Origin: Anthostomella pinea
Lineage: Eukaryota > Ascomycota > Sordariomycetes > Xylariales > Xylariaceae
DNA: 64,000 nucleotides
Direction of reading: 5' to 3'
Assembly (NCBI GenBank): GCA_963556695.1
Contig: CAUWAG010000006.1
Span: 2,604,001 to 2,668,000 of the forward strand
Positions 46,501-57,852 of the stretch are shown here, in pieces (within the stretch, counting starts at the first letter, position 1; each line of letters begins with the position of its first letter). Under the pieces are notes generated by a model, which saw only the letters and a program-made list of their open reading frames with translations, did no database searches and was not told the DNA's origin. Made by a program: the position numbers and the translations under genes.

Positions 46501-48268
46501 CTAATTCGGGTCCGTGGTGAACGGATCATCATCGCTCATGCTATCGACCCGCCCAAGGAGGAATTCCAGGTGTCGATAGGACCCCGAAGGCGAGTACCGC
46601 GGCACCTCGTGGCCCGCCCCATACACCTCCACGAACGTGAGGCCGCGTTCCGTGATCATCCTGCCCGAGATGCCCCTGGGCGCGACGGAGCCGACGGATC
46701 GCTCGGAGAAGGCCGGCACGTAGAAGGTCTCGTTGGGCGGCGACGAGAAGCCCCGGGCCCCGCCCCAGTGCATCCCTTGGAGCGCCATGAGCGTCCCGTT
46801 CACCGTGACCTTCATGTCCAAGGACCCGTGCACGATGATGGTGCGCCGGCTGCGCTCGATGAGCCTCGGCAGCTTCTCCCTGACGGGCTGCCGGCCCGTG
46901 ATGGTGTTGCCGTATAGCGACACGCCCGTCTGGTCGCACTCGACCCAGACCTTGTGCGGCGGGGCGTGTAGGGCGGCCTTGACGTCGTCGCGGTTGAGGT
47001 AGGGGCCTGAGTACGCAGCGGCTCGCCTGCCGAGGCCCTCGCTCTCGTCTACGAGCGACTCGATGAAGGTTGGGACCCCGATGGGGCTGTACAGGAACGG
47101 GCAGTAGTTGGATATGTGCGTGATGTCGAAGCACGGGTTCAGCGCCGTGAGCGCCGTGATGATGTCGTGGGTCAGACCGCCGCAGGCCCGCTCCACGCCG
47201 TGGTACTCGTAGGTCCCCACCGAGGGCAGATCTCTGCTCGCCGTCTTGTTGCCGGGGAACACGAGGTGGGTGTTCTGGTAATCATCGGAACCGCAGGCTC
47301 TTGAGGCGTAGCGGATAGTGTCCATGAAGGTGTCGTTAAGGCCGAGAAAGATATTCCAGTAGTCCACGTACGGCACGATGCCGATGTGCTGCTGCACCGT
47401 ATGGTCGGCAATGAGGGCGTTGATGAACATGGTTCCCTGCAGGTTGTAATAGGTGGTGTCTTTCCGGTCGAGCATGGCGCAGCCGATGTACGAGAGGTAG
47501 CGCCCGGCGTAGCTCTGGCCCGCTAGGTACACATCCGCGCCGTGGAAGCCGAATGTGTCGACGAAGTTCTTCCAGAACCCCAAAAACTGGTCGGCCAGTT
47601 CCTCGTGGGTGGAGATTGTTGGGATGCCGGTGGAATATCCGGTTTGGACGGGCTGGTCGATCCACATGACGTTGGTGAGGTTGGTCCATGCCCACGGGTT
47701 CTGAACGGGGGCCAAGGTTCCATCCTGCCACAGGAAAGGGCCATTCTCATAGAACATTCCTATGCAACTTGAGCATCCTACAAACAGACGGTCAGTTAGT
47801 CTAGCTGAAGCACGATACAGATACCCGCAGATTCGGAGAGATCGGCGTACCCGGACCGCCGTCGAAGAAGACCAAAATCTCATCCGTGGCTGCTGGGTTG
47901 GTTGATGGTACGAACCAGAACCACAGCCTATTGATATCGGACGTATTGGACGATATTGGTAGCAAACCGGCGTATGACTCTCCAAAATCGAATGTAAACT
48001 CTGGCAGTGCGGAGCTATCTACCAGGAACTCTGTATAATTGAATCAGGGTGAGTTTTGTAAGATGAGGGGGATTCTCTGTGGTTTACGTTTTGTCAAATC
48101 GTTCAGAAGCAACGGAGGCGATTCATGTTCGTCGGCTCTCTTGTTAACCCTCTCGTTCGCGTCTTGGGCGTGGGGTGCACCGAACCCCCGGAAAGCCCCG
48201 GGACCAAGAGCAGCAACCACCGCTGTTGTTACTGCAGCTAGCTGGATAAGAGCTCTTGTGGTCCGCAT
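46501..48268 (-). CDS. Secreted serine carboxypeptidase (peptidase family S10)
   Basis: Minus-strand exons: 48088-48268, 47851-48030, 46501-47777, giving 545 residues. A signal peptide ([20 protein letters not shown]) is followed by a propeptide with dibasic NKRA. The S10 core contains [20 protein letters not shown] (oxyanion region), [17 protein letters not shown], and the nucleophile Ser in AGQSYAGRY near residue 209. The catalytic Asp lies in VHGSLDMKV near 441 and the His in [11 protein letters not shown] near 510. Several NxT/NxS sites suggest glycosylation. The enzyme removes C-terminal residues from peptides at acidic pH in the vacuole or outside the cell. The nucleophile motif has Gln (GQSYAG) where most family members have Glu (GESYAG), a substitution at the residue that shapes the acidic pH optimum. 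Introns are short and canonical. Confidence 0.92.
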
Positions 48269-49287
48269 GGTGTCAATGGGGTGAACAGGGACGCGTGGTC
48301 GGACAGGCAGCAGGAGGTTCCTGTCGATAATTTGGGGACGCAGAGTAATCCCTTGGAGAAGACAGCACTCCCTGATTATATACCCATTTTCAACCAGATT
48401 GGTTTGAAACTTTGAGTTTCACAGACCGAGGTGCACGTTCTTGATTGGGCCGGCCTTCGCGAAGTCGGAACACAAGTATACCTTCCACGCGGGAATCCGA
48501 GGTCGATGTCTCAGAACGACGAGCCACGTAGAACGAGACCCTCGGATACTAATCTCTAATGTCGAGGCTTATCCCAGGGCCGATGCACAAATACAGCAGC
48601 CACCGACTACATGTACGCAGTCAACGTGGCTCAAATTAATGGTCTCATTACCTTAGACTGGCAGTCATCACTCAGCATTATGGCTGAAGAATGCAACCCA
48701 TAATCTCCATGTGAGGCTGGGCTCATAGGAGGGCTTTCCTGCTTATCAAACTAGCTTAACCGGTGCACTTCCATCATCATGGTCTCCCGAAGTCTATAAC
48801 ACACTGTGTCATAGAGTAGGTAGGTAATCCAAGTGCTTATTGTCTCCCTCACCGAGACACGACATGTTTTACTCAGCCGACAGCCGCGAGAACCACGCCG
48901 TGGCTAGAGCCCTTTGCTTAGTACACATCATAGGTCAACATCCCCTTTTCTGCTCCCCGATTTCTGCCCGCCGGGCAAAAAACAGGGTCCGGTGTATGTC
49001 GGGCTGCATTCGGGTCTGCTTACAGATATCGGAGATGGTAACCAGTAGTCGCTCCATGCCCCCCCGACTATCCATAAGTGCAGGTACTAACATGGCGAAA
49101 TCACAGTGAAATATACATTCTTCTGGAAGTGGCGACAGCAGCCATCAATAACACAGAATCATCATGACGGGTATATCTCACGGCAATTTAGGTATATTGA
49201 TACCTGCGGGGAGAACTGAGGCGGTGGAGGGCGCGACTGGTAATCAGCCCTAGCAACTATCTATACAGCTCCTAACCACGCACTGAG
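48269..49287. other. Intergenic region, no gene seen
   Basis: This 1 kb is the carboxypeptidase upstream region on the left and the SRR1 gene 3' flank on the right. Only short ORFs without domains are present. Confidence 0.5.
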
Positions 49288-50338
49288 TTACTTCGCGCGG
49301 ACGAACAAGGTAGACTCCGAAAGGGGCGCAAAGGCCTCCTCAGCATCACGTACGCTCAAGGGGGGGCAGTCCACCACCTCGTATTCCTCCCGCAGGACCT
49401 TACGTACGACGGATAAGTCTTCACCGTTACGAGGTATGCTGGCATTGAACCAAGTCCATATCATGGCAGCAGGCTGAGTAGTCTCGCATATGACCTGGTA
49501 AATCCCGCCTCCAGTCCCGATAGACATCACGAGGGTGTCCTTGTCTATCCTCACGTAGCTCTCATAGTTTCCGTGCTCGTGGGGCAACACTTCAATGCCC
49601 ATGTCGTTCAGTATCTCCTTGTCATCCAGGTTGTATGCGTAGTCCACTGCGTAGACTCGGACTGGTCCGTTCGGGGACTGTTCTCTCAGTACGGCGGCGA
49701 GAAAGTTGGCCGCCACGTGCTGGAGGCAGCACCTAACGTCGACTCGGAATCCCAGCTCGAATTCCTCAAGATCATCGTCGTCGATGTCATGGACTAGGGT
49801 GCCGATGCCGATGCAGACGATCTTGTTAATCCCGTGGACTCTCTTCTCGTGAACAAGGGTTCGAAACGTTCGGCGCAGCACGTCGGCATCCTCACTGCCC
49901 TCCCAATCCGGAATGAGTTCAGAGAGGTACTCCTTGACTTCCTCTTTGTCGGCGAAATGATAGTTGAGGTAACTTGAAAAGATAATTGGTCAGCCAAATG
50001 TGAGGCCTGATGCTGGGTCTGATGATGGATTAGCCTTACCAAAATCTGCGAGGCATCTGGGGCTTTGTTTCGCCGGTCTCCAGGTATCTCTTGCGCATAT
50101 CCTCTGTCTTGTCGGCCGAAGTAGCCCGCTTGATGATTATCTCTCGTCGCTTAGGGTCGTCGGGCTGCATAGTGAGCAGTGAAGCTCGGTCCGGCGCTGT
50201 CGAAAGCCAATCCATGATGGGTTCACGATGACCTAAAGTCAACCTTGATTAGCCAGAGCTCTGCGAGATCATCGCATATGATCGGGTGCGTTGCTCACCT
50301 GGGCTACCGGGGCCGGCATCAAGCGGGGGGTCATTCAT
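49288..50338 (-). CDS. SRR1-domain protein
   Basis: Minus-strand exons: 50299-50338, 50040-50232, 49288-49972, giving 305 residues with phases consistent. The protein starts MNDPPLDAGPGSPG; the first intron has a GTGAGC donor and the second GTAAGG. A basic N-terminal region (IMDWLSTAPDRASLLTMQ, DDPKRREIIIKR) precedes the SRR1-like domain: KIVCIGIGTLVHD, then QHVAANFLAAVL, VRVYAVDYAYNLDDKEIL, GIEVLPHEHGNYESYVRID, TLVMSIGTGGGIYQVI and PAAMIWTWFNASIP. SRR1 proteins were linked to circadian and haem-related regulation in plants and yeast, and the biochemical role is unclear. The sequence upstream holds a diverged duplicate of exons 1 and 2 (see 50585-50820). Confidence 0.75.
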
Positions 50339-50584
50339 TGCTGTGTAGAGGATTGGGATCGCGCTTCCTGCTCCGAGGTGTTCTAGAGAAGAAAGTAACA
50401 AGTATGGAACGTGCAAATGCAGATGGGATTGTTGCTGTGCGGAGGGTGGTGAATTGCTCAAGTACCGAGGTATCTGCGAGGGTGGTCGAGAAGTCCAACC
50501 GGCCCAAGCGTTTTCGTCGTTGCCGGACAACAATGAGAAAAATAATGAATACAACCAAGTCCACCAAGCGAAAAGCGTATTATA

Positions 50585-50820
50585 GCGCGCTTGATGTTGA
50601 TCTCGCGTCTCCTGGGATCATCAGATCGCATGTCGAGTAGTGCAGTACAATCGGGTGCCTCCGGAAGCCAGTCCATGATCTTGTTATCATGACCTAGAAT
50701 CAACCTTGGTTAGCCAGAATGTTGCGAGAGCATGGTAAGTCGAGATGCATGTTACCTACTTGCACCATTAGGGCTGACGGCGGGGTCGACGCCGGTGGCA
50801 GGGCCGGTGGTGTGCTGCAT
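50585..50820 (-). pseudogene. Duplicated 5' fragment of the SRR1-domain gene
   Basis: This second copy of the gene start lies on the same strand about 460 bases upstream. An ATG at 50820 opens MQHTTGPATGVDPAVSPNG. An acceptor-like CTAG then leads to a reading frame starting at 50693, GHDNKIMDWLPEAPDCTALL, continuing DMRSDDPRRREINIKRA. This matches the gene's GHREPIMDWLSTAPDRASLL and DDPKRREIIIKRA. The following SRR1 domain is missing, and the frame runs into the upstream region of the intact copy. Flanking noncoding DNA is also duplicated (AAAACGCTTGGG near 50508 and 50950). It is probably a tandem duplication remnant. Confidence 0.65.
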
Positions 50821-51937
50821 TGCGCCTGTGTAGATTTCTCGACGACATAGATATGGTTGTTATGGGGGGGGGGGACGGTGGTGAACGGGTCCTGGTGCTC
50901 CAAGTAAATGGTTTCCTGAGGCGCCTGCGAAGGTAGTCACGAAACACGACTGACCCAAGCGTTTTCATAATTGCCCGACAACGCAACGAATGGTGAACAG
51001 AACAAACTGTGGACCCAGTTACGAGCCTTCACCCCTGTTTTAGATGAGGCCATTGGTCAAGAAGGAAGTGGCCCAAGCGGAGGGCATCTCGTCGTGTATA
51101 TCAGAGCTTCGAGGTGTGTAGAATGGCCTACTTTACCTAGGGTACCTAGATAACCATACAATGAAAGTGCTGAGGTATAAACTATACTTCATGTTACTAC
51201 ACGTGCCTACCATACCTTGTAGGGGGTGCGCCCCCTTATATATATATGTATTTGACGGTCATCTTATGGCGACAATGTTTGGGCTGGCAAGCGTGTACCA
51301 AACTGACGCCCCCTTTCGTCTCAGTAAGTCATGTCGCTTTTGTTCTACAAGTAGCAACTCGCAAGTTCCGCTGCTACCACAGGGAATGACTCATAAATAC
51401 TGAATTACCAAGTCCAGCCTTTATTTCCAACGGCACTTCAAATAAGGTGATAATGATTGTAGCCGGGTTTTTGCTGTGGAATAATCTTCCCTTTACGTAA
51501 GAGGCCAACCGAAAGTTTGGCTATTACAACAACTCCAAATTCCAAACCAGCCCTTCCGAACAAACAGGTGAGTCCACTTCTATGCTGAATGACCAGGTTG
51601 GTGCCTCATGTGATCTTACTTTGAAGTGTGAGGTCTCGCATTTGTATCAAGCTTCTCTTGCAAGTCAACAAAACTGCGTGAAGACAGCCTCCGCTATGAC
51701 TTCGGGAAGACGTGATGAGCCGGTACAAGATCTTCTCCGGGACCACGTTAATCGAGTATGGCAGCTGGAGCCACGCGATCAGCAGCACTGAAATGGTTTC
51801 TCATAATCATATCCAGAAATGGAAGTCCCGTCAGTCATTATCAAACATCCGAAAGAAAACAGTCGTTCGTCGCTTGCTGCAAATAAAATCCGACATAAAA
51901 CCACTACCAACCCCCCGCACCCAGATAACGACCCACC
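50821..51937. other. Intergenic region, no further gene seen
   Basis: The left part (to about 50990) is the diverged upstream part of the duplicated SRR1 unit. A GGGGGGGGGG run lies near 50865. The rest holds short ORFs and AT-rich DNA such as TATATATATATG near 51238. It ends at the stop of the methyltransferase gene. Confidence 0.5.
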
Positions 51938-53821
51938 CTATACAGCCTCAGGCTTTCTCCCGTAAACGTACTGGACCATGAAATAGGGCCTAATATTCAT
52001 GTCCTTCAACTCCCTCCGTACGCGCGCCAGGTACACCATGACCTGCTCGCGGGACCAGCCGAGGGCGTTCGTGAAGAGGTAGATGGCGTAGCCTATATCA
52101 TCATCGTCGTCGTCAGCGTCATTGTCAACCTCACCAACCTGACTCGCCGCTTGTTATTGGAGGAGAAGAGAACGGCCGCCCGGATGGATGTGGAAATTTT
52201 GATTGGTAAAGTAGGTAGGTATGTAACATACCTTCCAGGTCCTCCTCCATGGCCAGTCGCGAATACGCCCCCACCTGCTTGAGGCGCTCGTCTCTGGCCC
52301 AGGGGGTGGCGGGTAGCTTTTCCGTCTTCTCCGTCACGTCGACGAATCCGGCATTCTTGATCCCGCTGACTACCGTCCCGTCCTCCACCACGGTCATGCT
52401 TCGGTTGAATTTGGCTGATGCCTGCGGCGCGGTGGTGGGTTAGCGGGGGGCACCGCGTGGTCAGTCGCCCTTGAGCGAGCTTGTTTGGTCATAATGGGGA
52501 AGTGGACGGAGAGGTGAAGAGCCGCGATCCCATGAAGACGTTCGTCCCCCAAGACACGCAACGACTTAAGCAAAGAGAGAGAGAAAGAAAAAGGAAAAAA
52601 CCCTATTGGGAAACTGACCTGGTGAAACAATGGGCCCCAATCAGCGAGCGCCGACCCCGGAACCACACTCCCATCATCGCTCCGCAGATCCACCGACGCC
52701 TCGACGGCCTCGACCCAGCCGCCAGGCCTGGTGGCGCGGAAGGCCTCGAGGTAGAGCGCGTCCCAGTCCTCGATGGACCCGAACAGGTAGCGCATATGCA
52801 CAAAATCGAACGTTTCGCGGCGAAACGTCCACGGCTGCGTGCAGTCCTCGATCTCGAACTTGAGGTTGGGCGGCACCCACTCGGGCTGCGACGGCGATAG
52901 GTCCGTCCCGATGACCTCGGCGTTGGGGTAGGCGTCGGCGAAGTCGCTGGATTTTGGATGCGATTGGTTAGTCCGGCGTGTGAGTCTGGGAAGAAAGAGA
53001 TCTCTAGGCCCCGGCCGGAATGGAGAAGGCTCACTCACATTGCCCAGATGCCTGTTTGTTGGTTGCGTTAGTAGCTAGGTATATGCAGCATGGCAGACAC
53101 GTTGCACCATGGCGACCCTACCTGTTCCAGTCCCTACGTCGAGGACCTTCTTTGGATCGTCGCTGATGGGCGCGGTGAATATCTTGCCATCCATCAGAAG
53201 CGTGAGTGTATGATGGCTGCGTCAGTGTCAGTGTCCGTTCCTCTCAAGCAATTGGGACGCTGCTAATAGGACTTACACAACGTCCATGGCCTCCTGATGC
53301 GCCTCATCATTCGGCGCCCTACAAACCTGTCAGCAAAAACTCACAGTATTGCCGGCGTGGTCGACGAGAGCGAGCGTCCTACCAGTGGTCGGCGTTGCCT
53401 TGCTTCGAGTGGTAGGTCCGGCCGTGCAGTGTGCGGTACTCCAGGATACTAGCCGAGAGCGAAGCAGTCGTGCTCGCACTGTCGCACGTCAGCGCCAAAA
53501 TCAGACTCGACCCAAACAAGACCTGGGTCCGGGTCCTACTCACGCGTCGCTCCCGAGCGCCGAGTCGGCGTCGAATCCTTCGTCATCCTCGTCTTCGCCG
53601 TCGCCGTAACCCTGTGTGTTGAGACTCGCGCGTCAGCGTCCAGCTCCCGGCGTTCGATCTGCCGAGCCACTAAGTCAAGCGGGGAAGCGGATGAGGGATC
53701 CATGGCTCCATACCGACTGTGTCCAGTGAGACGCGGGCGCCCCCGGGCCCGGGGCAGAGGGTCCGGCATTACTAGCGCCCGGTGCTTCGGCCGGCTCGGG
53801 TGACGCCGTCTTCTCGGCCAT
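51938..53821 (-). CDS. LaeA-like/TAM-type S-adenosylmethionine methyltransferase, nine exons
   Basis: Minus-strand exons: 53714-53821, 53544-53611, 53383-53478, 53277-53318, 53122-53216, 53039-53051, 52619-52946, 52232-52421, 51938-52092, giving 364 residues with all phases consistent. The sixth exon has only 13 nt. The N-terminus is disordered, Ala/Pro-rich then acidic ([18 protein letters not shown]). The family start [13 protein letters not shown] follows, then motif [41 protein letters not shown] and [45 protein letters not shown] and the C-terminal [17 protein letters not shown] complete it. The layout is that of fungal LaeA-like methyltransferases. LaeA itself is a global regulator of secondary metabolism, but most paralogues have unknown substrates. 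No cluster core enzyme (PKS, NRPS) is in the window. Confidence 0.85.
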
Positions 53822-54599
53822 GTCTCAATTTACCGGGTTCCAAGTGTGCCTTCGTGGCAGCAATATTATTTGTTTGTCGTTTGTTGTGCGATGATCGTCA
53901 GTGTACGGTGAGCTTGCCAATAACGGGAAGAAGAAGCGCACAGGGAGGGGTAAAGCCATGTTGTCTCGAGGTGAATAGTCCAGAACCTAATCCATCAACT
54001 GTGCATGCAGCAAAGACCAACGGGACCTCCAAACTCCAACATGCAACCTCCAAACCCCAACGTCCAATCCAATCAATCCACTTCAGCCGGCCCGTGTCGG
54101 ATGTGATGTGGAAATGCAGGCAATCGAGGCGGGAGTTTCGGGTCGGTTTACTTTACGTCATGAGTTGACGACCGGGCCTCGTTAGGCCCTCGGGGTCAAC
54201 GGTTCTGCGTCCATCCCACATCCCTGCTGTATTCACTTCGCTTACAACGTTGAACTAGGTAGCGAGTGAGAGGTTATATAATAACGTATTATTGATTGGC
54301 TGTTCAACCAATGTGTTGGATTAAAGGTATGCTCTAGAAGGCACCTTGACAGGCAGACAACGGAACTTAGTTGTTCCGTCCCGATCCAGCCCCCTCTGGC
54401 ACAAAACTGCCACGGGTCGCACAGAGACACTCCAGACAGACAGAACACAGACACACACACTTCACTCTGACGATTGGATCAAATCTGACACCATGCGTCA
54501 GGGGCTGGAACCGACTACAGATACTGCCGTTCTTAAGCCGAGTGTCCAGCCCCACATCACTTTTACACACATACACACACAATTCTAAGCTAGTGCTAA

Positions 54600-55480
54600 A
54601 CAACTAGAAAGTACGGTTTTCCGACGATAACGCTCCCTAATTACCGTTGCCTAATTACCGTTGTATATATTATTCCGTATATTTTAAGATAGCCTTAAGT
54701 TGCTAGTTGTGATGGTTCCACCATCCATCAGGTCTAGCGATGGTCCCCATGGTCCCCGGGTCACGTGACTAAGTACGTGACTGATCGGACGATAGGTTGA
54801 TCCATGCCCTGGTGGGTCTGGTGGGGGACAACTGCCCACATCTAGCTGCCAACCAATTCGGGTGCATCTCCAGATCTTTCATTTCCTTCAACCAGAGTTT
54901 GTTATACATCAATAGTTAATAAGGGTCCCTGTATCCTTGCAATACATTTACGGAATTGTGACACTAGTACTTAAAAATATACGGAACAATACGTGCAACG
55001 GTAGTTATAAGCGTGGTTGTATTATTACGTAGTTGCGTAATAATTAATAGCGACGATAAAAATACGGTACTTAAAGTTATTATTATTATTAAAACGTCGT
55101 ATATTTATATATTAATAGCTTTAATCTATATGTATCAATATATAATTACAATAGTATTTACGATATTAATTTAAAAGTATATGTGACGGCCTGCACAGAC
55201 CTTCCCACATGACAAGCCGATACTTCCCAATAAGGGAAGGATCTGACCAGAGGATCCCCTTAAAGGGGCAACCCCCCGCTGTACCTATCTCTCTCTCTCT
55301 CTTCCTTTCCTTTCTAGTCTTGATATTTCCGTTAATAGAGTAATAGCTGCTTGCTGCAGGCCGTGTCCCGGCTCCCCAGTATGCTCGCCGTGACAGTATA
55401 AGGGTTATAAAACATATTTTCATCGTAATTATTATTAAGTCGATATCTTAAACCTCGTGTTACGAACCAACAAATACTAT
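54600..55480. other. AT-rich, RIP-like relic
   Basis: The composition drops to very low GC outside the solo LTR, with repeated CCTAATTACCGTTG (54638-54664), runs of TAATA, TTATTA and TATATTA, and no ORF. Such islands in ascomycetes usually come from repeats mutated by RIP. The boundaries are approximate. Confidence 0.55.
55182..55395. mobile_element. Solo LTR, family A, copy 3, with a 5-bp target duplication
   Basis: This 214-bp unit starts TGTGACGGCC and ends GCCGTGACA. GTATA flanks it on both sides (55177-55181 and 55396-55400), as expected for a retroelement LTR. It matches the copies at 12163 and 12408 with few differences although they are 43 kb apart, while its surroundings are decayed. 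It is therefore younger than the AT-rich relic it sits in. Confidence 0.85.
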
Positions 55481-56529
55481 GGCCTGTTGGAGGGCCAAGG
55501 GGAGTGCACCAAGAACCAATGGAATCAGAAGCTAGGAACAGAACAATGGGTATTATGGATTACATAACAAAGGTCACGTGACGCCGGGGCCGACATCGTG
55601 TCTGGGCGCGGAGTGTGCCTGAATCGGGAGAAGATAAGAAAAGAAAAGGCAAAGAAGGAAAAGAGTCCTGGTGACTGATGATTGTTGGTTGGATGATGAA
55701 CGAGGGGAAGAGGAGAAGTTCAGAGACGGGGACCACGGTCTAATATATAGACAATCCAGACCCTCCTTTCCTGGTAGCCGGGCTCTCCCAACTCGTCCAC
55801 ACCGTTTCCGGAATCGACTGCGCTACCCCTCAGCAGACAACTACCAACAGACAGATGACTTTGACGTAATTCCTTGCATACACACAAGCAGCTTGCCCAA
55901 GTTCCGCCTGCTGCCCAACCTGCCTGCTGCCTCATCCCAAGGTCCAGCCTACAGCCGGAGATCGAAAGACGACTCCCCAAATCACATCATCTCAATCCCT
56001 GCACGTTTGCTCTGCTCTGCTCCGCTCTGAGACTGCCTCTGCCAGCCAGCGATGATTCAGTCGACAGCTGTCATCGACACGCCTCCTCGCATACACGAGT
56101 GTTTCAAAACGCATGCAGCATCGCTATTCCGATCCAGCAAGCAGCCGTTGGAAGTGTCTGGATCAAACTCAGGAGAACCAACCATGCTTCCACGCCATGA
56201 CTCCTCACTCACACCGCCTAGGAGCCCGTTTGCTCTGTTTCCACCTCTCCAACGGCCCCCATGCAACTACCTAGGCAGCAGTTGCCATTACATCAGGCCT
56301 TCTCGGATATATGTAGGTATGGAGGCATCGCGCAGCTCAGCTTGTCGTCTGAAGTCGGGAAGCGACCGACCGCAGATGGAGTCCCAGTATTGCTCCGCAC
56401 TCAGCCTCACCAGCGATTACAACCAGACCAACCACCGCATTCCGCGTACGGTAGCTTGCCGGCCAGCCGAAGCCAGCTGGCCAGCAAGCACCCGGAGAGG
56501 AGAATCCAACCTTCAAGCCCAGTCCAGAG

Positions 56530-57210
56530 AGACCCGCTCACTGTCCAGCCCACGCTCCCCTCTGCCAACTCACTCACCGCATGCAGAGCGCCGCGCTGGC
56601 CTGTACTGTTTGAATAACCATTTGCTCTACTCCGCACCCCGTGGCTAGGCAGGCGGCAGCAGCCGACCCGAGACTCAATGGCCGGCCGGCTGGATACTCC
56701 TGTCATGGGTTGCCTCGTTGGGCCATCGCGCCGGCGACGTGGCGGAGGAAGGTCTCTGACCGTTTGCCCTGCCCCCTCCCTCATCCGGTAAGTCGAGCAG
56801 GCAGCAGTCAACCCGAGACCCAGAGACAGACAGACAGACAGACCGGCTGGCTGGATGCCCTCACCCGTCATGATTGCCTCGTTGGGCCATCCCGCCGGCG
56901 ACGTGGCGGAGGAAGGTCTCTGACCGTTGCTCGCTCTGCGGGGGCCTCCTGGCCTGCCTTCCGTCATCCCTTTGCCAACTGCAGAGCGCCGGCCTGTACC
57001 ATTTGAATGACCGTTTGCCCGGCTGCCCCCCATCTGGTAGTTAGTCAAGCAAGCAGCAACCGACCCGAGACTCATACATGGCCGACCGGACGGCTGGATG
57101 CTCTTGGGTATCATGGCATGTCTCATTGGGATATCCCGTCGCCGCCGACGTGGTGGATTCAGATGAGATTCCGATTAGGTCTCTAACCGTTTGCTCTGCG
57201 GGGGTCTCCT
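56530..57210. repeat. Degenerate tandem repeat, about 170-250 bp unit, three copies
   Basis: The block CCTCGTTGGGCCATC(G/C)CGCC followed by GGCGACGTGGCGGAGGAAGG occurs near 56711 and 56877, and a weaker version starts near 57121. Each is preceded by the CAACCCGAGAC/CGACCCGAGAC block (56663, 56810, 57060). GCAGAGCGCCG...GCCTGTAC...TTTGAAT appears near 56584 and 56980. It contains CAGACAGACAGACAGAC near 56825. No coding role is seen. Confidence 0.7.
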
Positions 57211-57852
57211 TTTCCTTCCCCTCCCGTCATCATGTGCATTGCCGCTGGCCCGGAAGTCAGATAGACAGAATCCAGACCAGTCTTCCAAGAAATGAGCAAA
57301 CAGCCGGAACACAAGCCGACGCAGAACACATGTCACAGGATAATGGCGGTGGGTAGGTATGAGCAACAGAGCATGCTGTGAATTGGTATCAGGCACATCA
57401 GGGAAGTCCCGGGACACCGCCGGTGAGCCTGCAGGCAACCACCCCTTTCATGCGGCATACGACATACGGCGTAAGGCATACGGCAAAGCAAGACCAGAAA
57501 CATCACAAACGACAGCGACATCTCAACCCAGAAAGAAAAACGCCGAAACACCGAGCTGTCTGTCTTACACTGTAGTCTTTCGTTGTCCAAGAACTGTCCC
57601 CTCGTCATTGAAATTCCTCATCATCAGAGGTCCGCGTGGCAAAATAGAGAATGTGGCCCGCTTCAGGGGCCGGATATCCATGAGAAAAGATGCGTGTTTG
57701 AACACGATACAATTGCCGCCACCGACCATGCCCGTCCCTTCCATCCGTGTATACCCGCCGTCCTGCTTTGATCTGCTGTCGCTGGTGTCTTGATGACGCC
57801 ATTCCCGACAGTTGTTGTCATGTACTTGGTCCGTAGTCCCGGTCGTAGCCCA

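Larger units (their letters stand above)
53822..57852. other. Intergenic block with an AT-rich relic and tandem repeats
   Basis: This 4 kb has no gene. It contains short ORFs, an AT-rich relic (54600-55480) hosting a solo LTR, and a degenerate tandem repeat (56530-57210). The rest shows no recognisable domain. Confidence 0.55.

Noticed and set aside
46541..47134. 197-codon minus-strand ORF within the carboxypeptidase
   Set aside because: It is a frame shadow in GC-rich coding DNA; the S10 frame carries the catalytic residues.
52394..53038. Methyltransferase start at [10 protein letters not shown]
   Set aside because: This ATG lies in the intron after the 13-nt exon. The true N-terminus comes from upstream exons that supply the SAM-binding motif VLDVGTGTG.
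27366..53821. A classical secondary-metabolite gene cluster
   Set aside because: A UstYa-type protein, a LaeA-like methyltransferase and transporters are present, but no PKS, NRPS, terpene synthase, P450 or canonical precursor with Kex2-spaced cores was found.
56530..57210. CRISPR-like array
   Set aside because: The units are long and degenerate, spacers are not uniform, and the DNA is fungal nuclear.
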